DNA of 64,000 bases, from the NCBI GenBank assembly GCA_004134985.1, contig REGQ01000001.1, positions 186,001 through 250,000 on the forward strand, read 5' to 3'. Position 1 is the stretch's first letter; each line of letters opens with the position of its first letter. The position numbers and the translations under genes were made by a program. Positions 1-7,787 of the stretch are shown here, in pieces. The notes under the pieces were generated by a model. The model was not told the origin of the DNA. It did no database searches and saw nothing but the letters and a program-made list of their open reading frames with translations. This DNA is from Paenibacillaceae bacterium. GTDB lineage: Bacteria > Bacillota > Bacilli > Paenibacillales > Paenibacillaceae.

Positions 1-1
1 A

Positions 2-250
2 TGGATTATCGCTTCGCTGCTCTTTTCCTACTATGTCAGTCAGTTTGGAAACTACACCAAAACCTACGGCAGCCTTGGCGGAGTAATCGTATTGCTAATC
101 TGGCTATATATCAGTTCCATCATTTTGCTGCTGGGCGGAGAAATTAATGCGGCGCTCGCCTTCGAACGAGAGGGACGACAGCGTACAGCAGCGAAATCGT
201 TCAGTCTGGGCTTTCCCTATTTTCAGCGCAAAAACAATCCCCGCGCATAA
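2..250 (+). CDS. YihY/virulence factor BrkB family membrane protein, C-terminal part
   Basis: This is a partial gene whose 5' end lies before the window; 82 codons are visible, ending in TAA. The visible part contains a hydrophobic segment with the stretch LIWLYISSIILLLGGEIN followed by a basic tail. The pattern G-S-L-G-G-V-I-V then L-L-G-G-E-I-N is typical of the last membrane helix of the YihY (formerly 'RNase BN') family, multi-pass inner-membrane proteins whose biochemical role is not settled. A long perfect hairpin follows the stop. Family assignment is fairly safe; function is unknown. Confidence 0.75.
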   Translation, partial: WIIASLLFSYYVSQFGNYTKTYGSLGGVIVLLIWLYISSIILLLGGEINAALAFEREGRQRTAAKSFSLGFPYFQRKNNPRA

Positions 251-256
251 TAACAG

Positions 257-299
257 CAAATGGCGTGTCAAATTGGTTATCAATTTGCACGCCATTTGG
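257..299. terminator. Strong hairpin after the YihY gene
   Basis: A long inverted repeat: the left arm begins CAAATGGCGTG and the right arm ends CACGCCATTTGG, with a further CAAATTG/CAATTTG pair inside and a GTTAT loop. It lies between the YihY stop and the convergent 338..703 gene. The following T-tract is poor, so it may terminate inefficiently, or serve both converging genes. Confidence 0.55.
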
Positions 300-337
300 C
301 CGTTTCATTACAATTGGCTTACTGGTCCGGTTTGCTC

Positions 338-703
338 CTAGTTTTCATACTGATTCAGCTCAATTCCCATCGAATCAATGTGCTGTCTGGTTGATTCCGT
401 TCCAAGTTCATGGATCAAACTGTAAATTTTATTGAGCAGAATATCATATCCCAAATTGAGCCGGTCGTTCGACACGGAGGAGACAGGCCCAAAAAAGTGA
501 ATCGTTTGCGCCTCGTCCCAACTCGACAGCTCCTCCATTAACTCCTGCAGGCGTCCGACCTCTTCCTCATTAGCGCGAATTTCCAGCTCATAGGATGACG
601 CTTGCTGATCCTCCAAAATCTGGCCTGCTCCGACAGCGACATAGAACAATTTACGCGCTTCGGCTTGTTGCCCAGACACCCCTGTATGCTCTGACGCTTC
701 CAT
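338..703 (-). CDS. Conserved hypothetical protein, 121 aa
   Basis: I do not recognise this protein. It is soluble, acidic and predicted mostly helical, with no signal peptide or membrane segment. A region around residues 35-60 is rich in Glu and Leu and could form a short coiled coil. The start is supported by an AGGAGGT Shine-Dalgarno about eight bases before the ATG, so it is very likely translated. It stands alone, divergent from the asparagine synthetase gene and convergent with the YihY gene. It resembles small uncharacterised proteins of Paenibacillus in style only; no function can be given. Confidence 0.6.
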   Translation of the reverse strand: MEASEHTGVSGQQAEARKLFYVAVGAGQILEDQQASSYELEIRANEEEVGRLQELMEELSSWDEAQTIHFFGPVSSVSNDRLNLGYDILLNKIYSLIHELGTESTRQHIDSMGIELNQYEN

Positions 704-819
704 TTCACCGACCTCCTAAACCGATTTTGACCACTGACTATAGCTTCCCCAGCAGGACAGACATTTTATGCCCCTCATAAGCATATATCTCTTAAACCCA
801 GAGATAGGAGGATGAGAGC

Positions 820-2667
820 ATGTGCGGTATTACCGGATGGATCAATTGGAATGCTGATTTGACGCAGCAAAGCGAAAGTCTTGAACGAATGACGGAAACG
901 CTGGCTCCGCGCGGCCCGGACGCATCCGGCACATGGATAACGACCCATTGCGCGCTCGGGCACCGCAGACTTAGTGTTATCGATCCTGAAAATGGTGCTC
1001 AGCCGATGATTCGTTTGTCCTCGGATGATGAGCACTTTGTCATTGTATATAACGGCGAATTGTACAACGCGCTCGAATTGCGCAAAGAGCTAGAAAGCAG
1101 AGGCCGACAGTTTACGACCCAGTGCGACACAGAAGTGCTGCTAGTCGCCTATATGGAGTGGGGAATGTCGTGCCTGGATCGACTGAATGGCATCTTCGCC
1201 TTTGCTGTCTGGGATCATAAAGAACAACGTTTGTTTCTTGCACGGGACCGTCTTGGCGTAAAGCCGCTGTTTTATAGCACCGTTAATGGTCTGTTCCTGT
1301 TTGGCTCGGAACCCAAAGCAATTCTTGCGCATCCGGACTGTCCGTCTGAGGTTGGAGCGGATGGACTCGCGGAGGTATTCATCGTTGGCCCTGCCCGCAC
1401 GCCCGGTCATGGCGTATACAAACATCTTTCGGAGTTGCGGCCTGGCAAATGCATGATCGTTGACCGTTCTGGAGTACGTACTCGCACCTATTGGGAGCTG
1501 GAAAGCCAGCCGCATGGCGACGATGTCGAACAGACCGCTCAACATGTAAGAGAACTACTCGAAGATGCCGCCAAACGGCAGCTCATCTCAGATGTGCCGA
1601 TCTGCACCTTGCTATCGGGAGGGCTGGACTCCAGCGCTCTGACCTCACTCGCTGTCAATCACTACAATGATACGCAGCAAGGCCGCGTTCATACCTATTC
1701 AGTGGATTTTACCGACAATGACAAGCATTTCAAAGCGAATACCTTCCAACCCAATGCCGATGCACCATGGATCAAACGAATTAGCGAGCATTTGAACACC
1801 CAGCATCACTATATTCAGTTTGATACGGCCGATCTGACGGATGCGCTTGATGATGCGCTGCGGGCGCGTGATTTGCCCGGGATGACTGATGTGGATGCAT
1901 CGCTGTATTTATTTTGCAAAGAAATAAAGAAAGGAGCGACAGTCGCCCTCTCAGGTGAAGCGGCAGATGAAATATTCGGCGGCTACCCCTGGTTCCACAG
2001 CGACGAAGCCCTGCAGTCAGCTACATTTCCGTGGGCGCGAGCATCGAAGATGCGGGCTGATCTTCTGTCTCCTGAACTGGCTGACTGGATCAAACCGCTT
2101 GACTACATCGACGCCCGTTATGAAGAAGCCGTTGCGGAGGTTCCCCACCTTCAGGGTGAAACTGCACGCCAACAGCAAATGCGCACGATGTCTTATTTGA
2201 ATATCACCCGCTTTATGCCCACGTTACTTGACCGCAAAGACCGTATGAGCATGGCTGCAGGCCTTGAAGTGCGTGTGCCATTTTGCGATCACCGGTTAGT
2301 CGAATACGTGTGGAATATTCCATGGGAGATCAAGACGTCAGGCGACCGTGAAAAAGGGATTTTGCGCCGCGCGCTGCAAGGGGTGCTGCCGAACGATGTT
2401 TTGACACGCAAAAAAAGCCCCTACCCCAAAACACATAACCCGGATTACTTGGCAGCCGTCAGCAGCAGGATGCTGGAGGTGCTTGATGACTCCTCCTCCC
2501 CGCTGCTGCCGTTCATCAACGCTGCCAAAATCCGGGCATTGGCTGTGTCACCGGAGGCTTCCTCAAACTTGCCATGGTTTGGGCAATTAATGTCCGGACC
2601 GCAGCTATTCGCTTACCTTGTTCAAGTCAACAACTGGTTAAAGCATTATCGGATTTCCGTTGTCTAA
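820..2667 (+). CDS. asnB: Asparagine synthase (glutamine-hydrolysing)
   Basis: The enzyme makes asparagine from aspartate, using ATP and ammonia released from glutamine, in the cytoplasm. The N-terminal glutaminase domain starts directly with Met-Cys-Gly-Ile, so Cys2 is the nucleophile after Met removal; RGPDASG and the YNGELYN motif follow. The C-terminal synthetase domain carries the pyrophosphate loop SGGLDSS at residues 266-272. Length (615 aa) is normal for class B enzymes. The ATG follows TAGGAGGATG, a good ribosome binding site. The 116-bp leader is too short for a T-box. Bacilli carry several paralogs (asnB, asnH, asnO) and I cannot say which of these it is; the generic symbol is used. 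Confidence 0.9.
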   Translation: MCGITGWINWNADLTQQSESLERMTETLAPRGPDASGTWITTHCALGHRRLSVIDPENGAQPMIRLSSDDEHFVIVYNGELYNALELRKELESRGRQFTTQCDTEVLLVAYMEWGMSCLDRLNGIFAFAVWDHKEQRLFLARDRLGVKPLFYSTVNGLFLFGSEPKAILAHPDCPSEVGADGLAEVFIVGPARTPGHGVYKHLSELRPGKCMIVDRSGVRTRTYWELESQPHGDDVEQTAQHVRELLEDAAKRQLISDVPICTLLSGGLDSSALTSLAVNHYNDTQQGRVHTYSVDFTDNDKHFKANTFQPNADAPWIKRISEHLNTQHHYIQFDTADLTDALDDALRARDLPGMTDVDASLYLFCKEIKKGATVALSGEAADEIFGGYPWFHSDEALQSATFPWARASKMRADLLSPELADWIKPLDYIDARYEEAVAEVPHLQGETARQQQMRTMSYLNITRFMPTLLDRKDRMSMAAGLEVRVPFCDHRLVEYVWNIPWEIKTSGDREKGILRRALQGVLPNDVLTRKKSPYPKTHNPDYLAAVSSRMLEVLDDSSSPLLPFINAAKIRALAVSPEASSNLPWFGQLMSGPQLFAYLVQVNNWLKHYRISVV

Positions 2668-2705
2668 ATAGAGGAAATGCAGCATACAAAATGCAAAATG
2701 CAAAA

Positions 2706-2737
2706 AGGGGACTCCGGCCTTCACGCCGTCATCCCCT
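2706..2737. terminator. Hairpin between asnB and rdgB, probably bidirectional
   Basis: Stem AGGGGA/TCCCCT with an inner GGC/GCC pair. Read on the minus strand the stem is followed by TTTTTGC, a good terminator for rdgB; read on the plus strand it is followed by ATTTATT, weaker, for asnB. Confidence 0.55.
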
Positions 2738-2776
2738 ATTTATTATGTCTCATCGCACTTGTCTAGGTTACATTAG

Positions 2777-2816
2777 TTTTGTTTGCTATTCGTTTGTTTT
2801 GTTTGCTATTCGTTTG
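2777..2816. repeat. 20-bp direct repeat, two copies
   Basis: The unit TTTTGTTTGCTATTCGTTTG occurs twice head to tail without a mismatch, in the asnB/rdgB intergenic region. No function is apparent. Confidence 0.8.
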
Positions 2817-2857
2817 TTTCTGATTTTGCTTTCAAGTTTCGCTGATAGGTTTTGCTT

Positions 2858-3511
2858 CTAGTTTTCTTCAAACTTAACTGTTTCCAGCAGTCTGCGCAGC
2901 GCCTCTCCCCGATGACTGATCGCCTGCTTTTCATCTGTCGTTAATTCAGCCATCGTCTTGTTAAAAGACGGAAGCCAGAACAACGGATCATACCCGAATC
3001 CGCCTTCCCCGCGAGGCTTATTGGTAATATAACCGTCAACGGAACCATGAGACTCCTGAAAACTGCCAGTTTGCGGGTCGTACAAAGCCAGCGCGCACTC
3101 GAAGCTTGCCTTGCTTAGCAGCGCAGCATCCTGAGGCAAGGCGCCCTCCGCATCATGCACAAGGGCGCCCATGCTATCCAGTTCACTAAGCAATTTGGCA
3201 TTGTTGTCGGCATCCGCCGCATTCTCGCCGGCATATCTGGCCGACCAGACCCCGGGCGCTCCGTCCAGCGCAGCGACTGCCAGTCCCGAATCATCCGCCA
3301 GTGCAACAACGCCCAGCGCTTCGCCGACAATGCGTGCTTTAATACGCGCGTTTTCGGCGAAAGTCATTCCGTCCTCAACAATTTCAGGCAAACCCGTATA
3401 ATCATACATAGAGTGCACCGCAATGCCCATTTTTCCAAAGGCTTGCGCGAATTCCCGGACTTTCCCCTTATTCTGTGTAGCAACTACGACAACCTTATTC
3501 AGTGAACTCAC
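2858..3511 (-). CDS. rdgB: XTP/dITP diphosphatase (RdgB/HAM1 family)
   Basis: This house-cleaning enzyme hydrolyses dITP, XTP and related deaminated purine nucleotides to monophosphates, keeping them out of DNA and RNA. The N-terminal signature is visible ([14 protein letters not shown], residues 8-21), followed by ENARIKA and [20 protein letters not shown], which contain the family's substrate and metal residues. At 217 aa it is close to the usual ~200. Translation starts at a GTG that overlaps the TGA stop of rph (GTGA), so the two genes are translationally coupled. The order gerM-rph-rdgB matches Bacillus subtilis. Confidence 0.93.
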   Translation of the reverse strand: MSSLNKVVVVATQNKGKVREFAQAFGKMGIAVHSMYDYTGLPEIVEDGMTFAENARIKARIVGEALGVVALADDSGLAVAALDGAPGVWSARYAGENAADADNNAKLLSELDSMGALVHDAEGALPQDAALLSKASFECALALYDPQTGSFQESHGSVDGYITNKPRGEGGFGYDPLFWLPSFNKTMAELTTDEKQAISHRGEALRRLLETVKFEEN

Positions 3512-4254
3512 GCTTGCTTCACTCCAATTCGATTTGCCGCTTCTCCAAGCATTTCTTTCTGAATTTCGATTAATGAGGCAATGCCCGATTCCGCCACTTC
3601 AAGCATATCGTTCAACTCCTGGCGAGAAAACGGGGAATCCTCTCCTGTCCCTTGCACCTCTACGAACTTGCCGCTGCCTGTCATAACGACATTCATATCC
3701 ACTTTCGCTTTAGAATCCTCATCATAATTCAAATCCAGCATCACTTTGTCCTGGATCACCCCTACACTAACCGATGCCAGAAAATCTGTCAGCGGATAGC
3801 GGCTGAACTTACCGCTCTGATCCAGTTTTTGCAGCGACAGCACCAAGGCCACGAACGCTCCAGTAATGGAGGTCGTTCTCGTGCCTCCATCTGCCTGAAT
3901 GACATCGCAGTCAATAGTAATTGTCCGCTCGCCAAGCGCCTGCAAATCTACAACCGAGCGAAGCGCCCGGCCAATCAGGCGCTGAATTTCCATTGTCCGG
4001 CCTGACAGCTTGCCCCGCACCGCTTCACGCTGATTTCGTGTATGGGTCGCACGCGGCAGCATCGCATATTCGGCATTGATCCAGCCTTTGCCTTGCCCCT
4101 TCATAAAAGGCGGGACACGTTCTTCAATAGTTGCCGTGCACAATACCTTTGTGTCGCCTACTTCAATCCAAACGGAGCCTTCAGCATATTTATTTGCATT
4201 TAATGTTAATTTAACCGGCCTTAATTGGTTCGTCAGCCGTCCTTCTGCTCTCAT
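3508..4254 (-). CDS. rph: Ribonuclease PH
   Basis: A phosphorolytic 3'-to-5' exoribonuclease that trims tRNA 3' ends, working as a hexamer. Visible features are the N-terminal MRAEGR and the [18 protein letters not shown] segment, the phosphate-binding [16 protein letters not shown] region around residues 84-99, and the [20 protein letters not shown] catalytic stretch around residues 113-132. Length (248 aa) is normal. GGGAGG precedes the ATG. It overlaps rdgB by four bases downstream, and a terminator separates it from gerM upstream, so rph-rdgB is probably its own unit. Confidence 0.95.
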   Translation of the reverse strand: MRAEGRLTNQLRPVKLTLNANKYAEGSVWIEVGDTKVLCTATIEERVPPFMKGQGKGWINAEYAMLPRATHTRNQREAVRGKLSGRTMEIQRLIGRALRSVVDLQALGERTITIDCDVIQADGGTRTTSITGAFVALVLSLQKLDQSGKFSRYPLTDFLASVSVGVIQDKVMLDLNYDEDSKAKVDMNVVMTGSGKFVEVQGTGEDSPFSRQELNDMLEVAESGIASLIEIQKEMLGEAANRIGVKQA

Positions 4255-4365
4255 GTTAGTGGCCTCCCGCTTTCTCTTCTTATGTACGCATTCTTACATT
4301 TTAACAAAGTCAATCAGGAAAAGCACCCTTCAAATTGCAGCCGCAAAATTACAAGCGCAAGCGAC

Positions 4366-4397
4366 ACGCAAAAAGGAGAGACGCATTATCTCTCCCT
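4366..4397 (-). terminator. Rho-independent terminator of gerM
   Basis: On the minus strand the perfect 7-bp stem GGAGAGA/TCTCTCC with a 7-base loop is followed by TTTTT. It lies between the gerM stop and the rph start, separating gerM from rph-rdgB. Confidence 0.8.
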
Positions 4398-4411
4398 TAG
4401 TAGAAAGTACC

Positions 4412-5473
4412 TTACGATTTCAGTGCATTCACATCTTCCGGACGAGCGACCGGTTCACTATAACTTTGGTTGTTTGTGTCGGTTACATCCGCCTTGCCAT
4501 TTAAACGAATCAACACTTTATCTGCACCCGTATTTTCGGTTACGGAGAGGATGACAGCTTGCACAAGCTCCGCTGGTGTCTGCTGTCCGTCCTGATGGCT
4601 GGCATCCGTCAAATCGACGGTTGCAGTACCCTCTTGAACAGTGACAGCATCTACTACAATATCCTGCGTCATCACGCTATTGAGATCGCTAAAGGGCGTT
4701 GGGCCGGCAATCAGTTCAGCCACGGCTGCTGTCGCTATATCGTCTTTGCGGTCAATCAGGCGGGTAACTGGAACGTAGTATTGTTCATCATCAGGTGTGA
4801 TGGCGGAATAATATACCGTTACCGGCATCGACCTGCTGTATTGCACACCCTCCGCTTTTTCCAAATTAATACCCATCGCCCGCGTAAGCGGATTGTCCAG
4901 CGGGAAACCGTTAACCGGCATTTCCTTCAGCTTCTCCCCTTCATGCCACAATTCGACCTGGTCAATCTCCGGGAAGCCGGTTAACGTCCAGGTGATCGCC
5001 TCCAGCATGTTCCGCTCATCACTAGCATTGTAACTTGTGAAAGCTTCGGACAAATCCAGCATGGCCACATTTTCAACAACTTTAAGCACGATGACTTCCG
5101 TGCCTTCCGGCAGCACACCTTCGAATCCGGCAGGCAACTGAGCGGAATATGGCCCGTCCTTTACGAGCATTTGCAGCGCCAGTTTTTGGGCATCCGCCCC
5201 ATCGGCAAGTTTGGCAGACATGGTGACAGGAACGACGTATCCGTTAGTATCCTGCATGTAGACTGTCATTTTCGAGACCTGTTCCTGGCCATCTTGTGTC
5301 ATCGCTTCAGACTCACCCGAAGTCTGATTAACCCAACTGGATTGAACTGGCGGCGGATCAATCTCTTTGCTTGTCTTGCTTGAAAACACCCCGCATCCCG
5401 ATGTTGCCACAATTAACGGCACCGCTACTGCTCCTGTTAATACTGCCCGGCGTATCGCTCGATAATTCATCAT
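4412..5473 (-). CDS. gerM: GerM-type spore germination/sporulation lipoprotein
   Basis: GerM is a lipoprotein needed for normal sporulation and germination; in Bacillus subtilis it is made in the mother cell. The N-terminus is a lipoprotein signal peptide: basic MMNYRAIRR, a hydrophobic stretch, then the lipobox A-T-S-G-C with Cys27 as the lipidated residue. Two repeated GerMN domains follow, roughly residues 65-200 and 215-340. At 353 aa it matches the family. GGGAGG lies ten bases before the ATG. Position next to rph and rdgB supports the identification. The upstream region has a TATACATA element that could be a sigma-E type -10, but the match is too loose to claim. Confidence 0.88.
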   Translation of the reverse strand: MMNYRAIRRAVLTGAVAVPLIVATSGCGVFSSKTSKEIDPPPVQSSWVNQTSGESEAMTQDGQEQVSKMTVYMQDTNGYVVPVTMSAKLADGADAQKLALQMLVKDGPYSAQLPAGFEGVLPEGTEVIVLKVVENVAMLDLSEAFTSYNASDERNMLEAITWTLTGFPEIDQVELWHEGEKLKEMPVNGFPLDNPLTRAMGINLEKAEGVQYSRSMPVTVYYSAITPDDEQYYVPVTRLIDRKDDIATAAVAELIAGPTPFSDLNSVMTQDIVVDAVTVQEGTATVDLTDASHQDGQQTPAELVQAVILSVTENTGADKVLIRLNGKADVTDTNNQSYSEPVARPEDVNALKS

Positions 5474-5602
5474 GTTGACCTTGCCTCCCGTTTTGGTTTA
5501 TCTTAAAAGATACAACTTCGCTTTTGTAGTACTATGTATACGAGCCCTTCTTCAATTTAGACCAGTTTTGTCCCATTAATCTTAACAATGAGGTGAGCTA
5601 GG

Positions 5603-6133
5603 ATGACTGAACCAAATGTATACAGTTTAAATAGCGAGGTAGTTGCCAACGCGACCAAGCAAATGCTGGATGAGCGCGGGGTGAGCAAACGGGAGATCGC
5701 AGAGCTGGTCATGGTGCTGCAGAAGGATTACTTCACCAGCCTGACCATTGAGGAATGCGAGGAAAACGTGGATGCAGTGCTTTCAAAGCGCGAAGTCCAA
5801 AACGCAGTGTTGACCGGAATTCAACTGGATGTGCTTGCAGAGGAAGGTAAACTGCTGCCGCCACTCCAGGCAATTATTAAAAACGATGAAGGCCTCTACG
5901 GCTGTGATGAAATTCTTGCCCTGTCGATCGTCAATGTATACGGCAGCATTGGTCTGACCAATTTTGGTTATGTAGACAAGCTGAAGCCAGGAATTCTTAA
6001 AGCGCTGAATGATAAAAGCGGCGGCAAGGTCAATACGTTCCTCGATGATATTGTCGGCGCCATCGCCGCGGCAGCAAGCAGCCGGATTGCACATCGCAAA
6101 CAAGCAGAACGTGAAGATACAACCGAGGGATAA
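5603..6133 (+). CDS. Phosphatidylglycerophosphatase A family protein (YutG-like), copy 1
   Basis: Members of the PgpA/YutG family dephosphorylate phosphatidylglycerol phosphate to phosphatidylglycerol; Bacillus YutG is a short soluble version. The 176-aa protein has the recognisable core: KREVQNAVLTGIQLD, DEGLYGCDEILALSIVNVYG, TNFGYVDKLKPGIL and NTFLDDIVGAIAAAASSRIAH, whose Asp and Arg residues are typical of the catalytic region. There is no membrane segment. GAGGTGA precedes the ATG. It is divergent from gerM and convergent with the zinc-ribbon gene at 6282. A clear paralog sits at 34151. Whether both act on the lipid substrate cannot be seen. Confidence 0.82.
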   Translation: MTEPNVYSLNSEVVANATKQMLDERGVSKREIAELVMVLQKDYFTSLTIEECEENVDAVLSKREVQNAVLTGIQLDVLAEEGKLLPPLQAIIKNDEGLYGCDEILALSIVNVYGSIGLTNFGYVDKLKPGILKALNDKSGGKVNTFLDDIVGAIAAAASSRIAHRKQAEREDTTEG

Positions 6134-6234
6134 TTTCCTGAAATAAATGATTTCATTCTAAATAGACTAGGGACAGTTCCCCAGCATGCAGGTTTAGTCA
6201 AAAAAAGCGTTCCATTAACTTGCTCGCATCATTA

Positions 6235-6276
6235 AAAAGGTTGAGCGGAGAGATATTTCTGTTCAACCTTTTCAAT
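6235..6276. terminator. Bidirectional terminator between convergent genes
   Basis: Perfect 10-bp stem AAAAGGTTGA/TCAACCTTTT. It is followed by T-rich sequence on the plus strand (TTTTCAATTT) and by TTTTTAAT on the minus strand, so it can end both the 5603 gene and the 6282 gene. Confidence 0.75.
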
Positions 6277-6281
6277 TTGTG

Positions 6282-7061
6282 TCAAACCCACTCTATTTCG
6301 CGCCATTCCAGTTCCCACCGCACCTGTTCTCTCCACTCCTGTCGCTTCTCGGCTTGCCCCTTCCAGATTTGATGCATTGAAGGAGCTGCGGTACAGGTGA
6401 ATACGTAGTCGATAAATCGTCTTGACACAGCTTGTGTACGCTGCATTACATATTGCTTTACACGCCCCATGAACTGCCCGACATTAAAGCCTCCCGGCTC
6501 ATCTTGATGGTCTCGAAGGTCGTGATTGTCCTGATTGTCCTGGTCGTGATAGTCGTAATTGTCGTGATGGTCGTGATTGTCCTCATGGTCCTGCCGATCT
6601 TGATGCTGATCTTGATGCTGTACCCGCCGCTGCTCCGCTCGTCTCTCACCAATTGATGGCTCGTGACCAAACTCGTCCCTGTAGTACTGCCAAGCCAAGC
6701 GAATCTTGCGCAACATTAATCCCGCTGTCTTGACGGAGACACCCAGAATAGAAGCCAATCCCCTTACCGTAAGAAGGGGCTGTTCTGCGTAATGTACAAT
6801 CGCTCGCAGCCAAGTTCGCAAGGGAAGTCGGGTTCTATGAAGAATCGTTCCTGCGGTAGAGGAAACCTGATACCGGCACTTCTTCCGCGCACATTGCATA
6901 ATCCCTCGCTTCGGCAGCAGCCAGCCTCTACTGCTGGTGCAACGCGGGCAGAAGTATCCAATCTGCTGCCAGCGTTCAGCCTCCCAAAATTGTTGACAGG
7001 CAGCTTCAGTCGGGAATACCTCATCAAAAGTTTTCACGCCACAAGGCAGATTATGCAGCAT
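6282..7061 (-). CDS. Orphan IS1595-type zinc-ribbon/HTH protein with Asp/His/Asn/Gln-rich repeat
   Basis: The first ~125 residues look like the N-terminus of IS1595-family transposases: a zinc ribbon (Cys38, Cys41, Cys57, Cys62), the motif SSTAGTILHRTRLPLRTW, and a helix-turn-helix around residues 97-121. The DDE catalytic domain that should follow is absent. In its place are a tract of Asp, His, Gln and Asn (residues 147-188) and a basic, Trp-rich tail with no family I recognise. A GGAAGG ribosome binding site eight bases before the ATG and a downstream terminator suggest an expressed gene. No terminal inverted repeats were found. It may be a domesticated DNA-binding protein or a decayed transposase; it cannot transpose DNA itself. 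Confidence 0.6.
   Translation of the reverse strand: MLHNLPCGVKTFDEVFPTEAACQQFWEAERWQQIGYFCPRCTSSRGWLLPKRGIMQCARKKCRYQVSSTAGTILHRTRLPLRTWLRAIVHYAEQPLLTVRGLASILGVSVKTAGLMLRKIRLAWQYYRDEFGHEPSIGERRAEQRRVQHQDQHQDRQDHEDNHDHHDNYDYHDQDNQDNHDLRDHQDEPGGFNVGQFMGRVKQYVMQRTQAVSRRFIDYVFTCTAAPSMHQIWKGQAEKRQEWREQVRWELEWREIEWV
6498..6623 (-). repeat. Degenerate 9-bp coding repeat (Asp/His/Asn/Gln tract)
   Basis: About fourteen imperfect 9-bp units related to GGTCGTGAT/TGTCCTGAT, in frame within the 6282..7061 gene, giving a polar, strongly charged segment. Because the unit is a multiple of three, copy-number change keeps the frame. Confidence 0.75.
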
Positions 7062-7191
7062 CGGAACGACCTTCCTTTCACAAGAGATATACCACTATTA
7101 TACCAAACGCACGTTCCCATTTCAAATATTTTTTATCGTAACGGGGGACTTTGCATATCGGACTGATTGTCCATAATAAAGGAGAACGCCC

Positions 7192-7331
7192 ATCTGGCGA
7201 GGGGTAACATGCCTATTTCTATGTATACCCTAACTCAGGTTGCACTGGATAAAACTCGCCAGATCATCCAAACAGAAATAGGGACTGCATTTTTTCATGC
7301 CTCAGTTAACTTAGCGGAGTCAGGGTGTACA
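7192..7331. repeat. Three crossing inverted repeats (order A B C A' B' C')
   Basis: A: ATCTGGCGAG at 7192-7201 pairs perfectly with CTCGCCAGAT at 7255-7264. B: CCTATTTCT at 7212-7220 pairs perfectly with AGAAATAGG at 7274-7282. C: TGTATACCCTAACTC at 7222-7236 pairs with GAGTCAGGGTGTACA at 7317-7331, with one G-U and one mismatch. The arms are interleaved rather than nested, so the stems cannot form a simple hairpin together; they would be a pseudoknot or alternative structures. Confidence 0.65.
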
Positions 7332-7391
7332 GGCTAGAGGATTTATAGCTCCCGAGGATATTAGTAGTGGGAGATAGTAATAAGGGTATTG

Positions 7392-7568
7392 GGTTGTGGT
7401 GTTTGGTTGTGGTGTTTGGTTGTGGTGTTTGGTTGTGGTGTTTGGTTGTGGTGTTTGGTTGTGGTGTTTGGTTGTGGTGTTTGGTTGTGGTGTTTGGTTG
7501 TGGTGTTTGGTTGTGGTGTTTGGTTGTGGTGTTTGGTTGTGGTGTTTGGTTGTGGTGTTTGGTTGTGG
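7392..7568. repeat. 13-bp minisatellite, about 13.6 perfect copies
   Basis: The unit GGTTGTGGTGTTT is repeated 13 times without a mismatch from 7392 to 7560, then eight more bases. Perfect identity suggests recent expansion or contraction. One strand is G/T-only and the other A/C-only. The predicted polypeptides have no ribosome binding site and are artefacts. Confidence 0.95.
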
Positions 7569-7724
7569 ATACGGTCACAAGATACTGGTTAGAGGAAATT
7601 AGTCACAGCAGATTGATCAGAGGGAATCCGTTAGAGAGAATCGGGCAGCGGAGGAATAAATAGACGCCATTGACGATGAACAAGATGGACGACAGAGTCG
7701 GACAACGCATCAGCAAACAGCAGA

Positions 7725-7766
7725 GGCTATCCCCCCCTGTCATTTGCCATGACTGTTGGGACAGCC
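7725..7766. other. Interrupted hairpin downstream of the MBL gene
   Basis: GGCTATCCC/GGGACAGCC (one mismatch) encloses a second stem GTCAT/ATGAC. It lies just beyond the MBL hydrolase stop on the minus strand. No T-tract follows, so it may stabilise the mRNA end or terminate weakly. Confidence 0.45.
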
Positions 7767-7787
7767 CCTCCAATTTCGACCTTCAGT

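Larger units (their letters stand above)
7062..7787. other. Gene-free accessory interval
   Basis: No credible gene lies here. It holds, in order, the leader of the zinc-ribbon gene, a set of three crossing inverted repeats (7192-7331), a perfect 13-bp minisatellite (7392-7568) and an interrupted hairpin (7725-7766). Open frames through the minisatellite arise because the unit has no stop codon in any frame. Confidence 0.7.

Noticed and set aside
704-819. A T-box or other riboswitch before asnB
   Set aside because: The leader is only 116 bp and shows neither the T-box sequence nor a stem-terminator pair.
6432-6656. Very hydrophobic plus-strand frame opposite the Asp/His repeat
   Set aside because: The hydrophobic Val/Ile composition is just the complement of the repeat; the minus-strand gene has the ribosome binding site.
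7306-7663. Several open frames through the 13-bp repeat on both strands
   Set aside because: The unit has no stop codon in any frame, so long frames are automatic; no ribosome binding sites; the peptides are pure repeats.
7062-7787. A CRISPR array or att site near the repeats
   Set aside because: The 13-bp units are contiguous with no spacers, there are no cas genes, and no tRNA or integrase is present.
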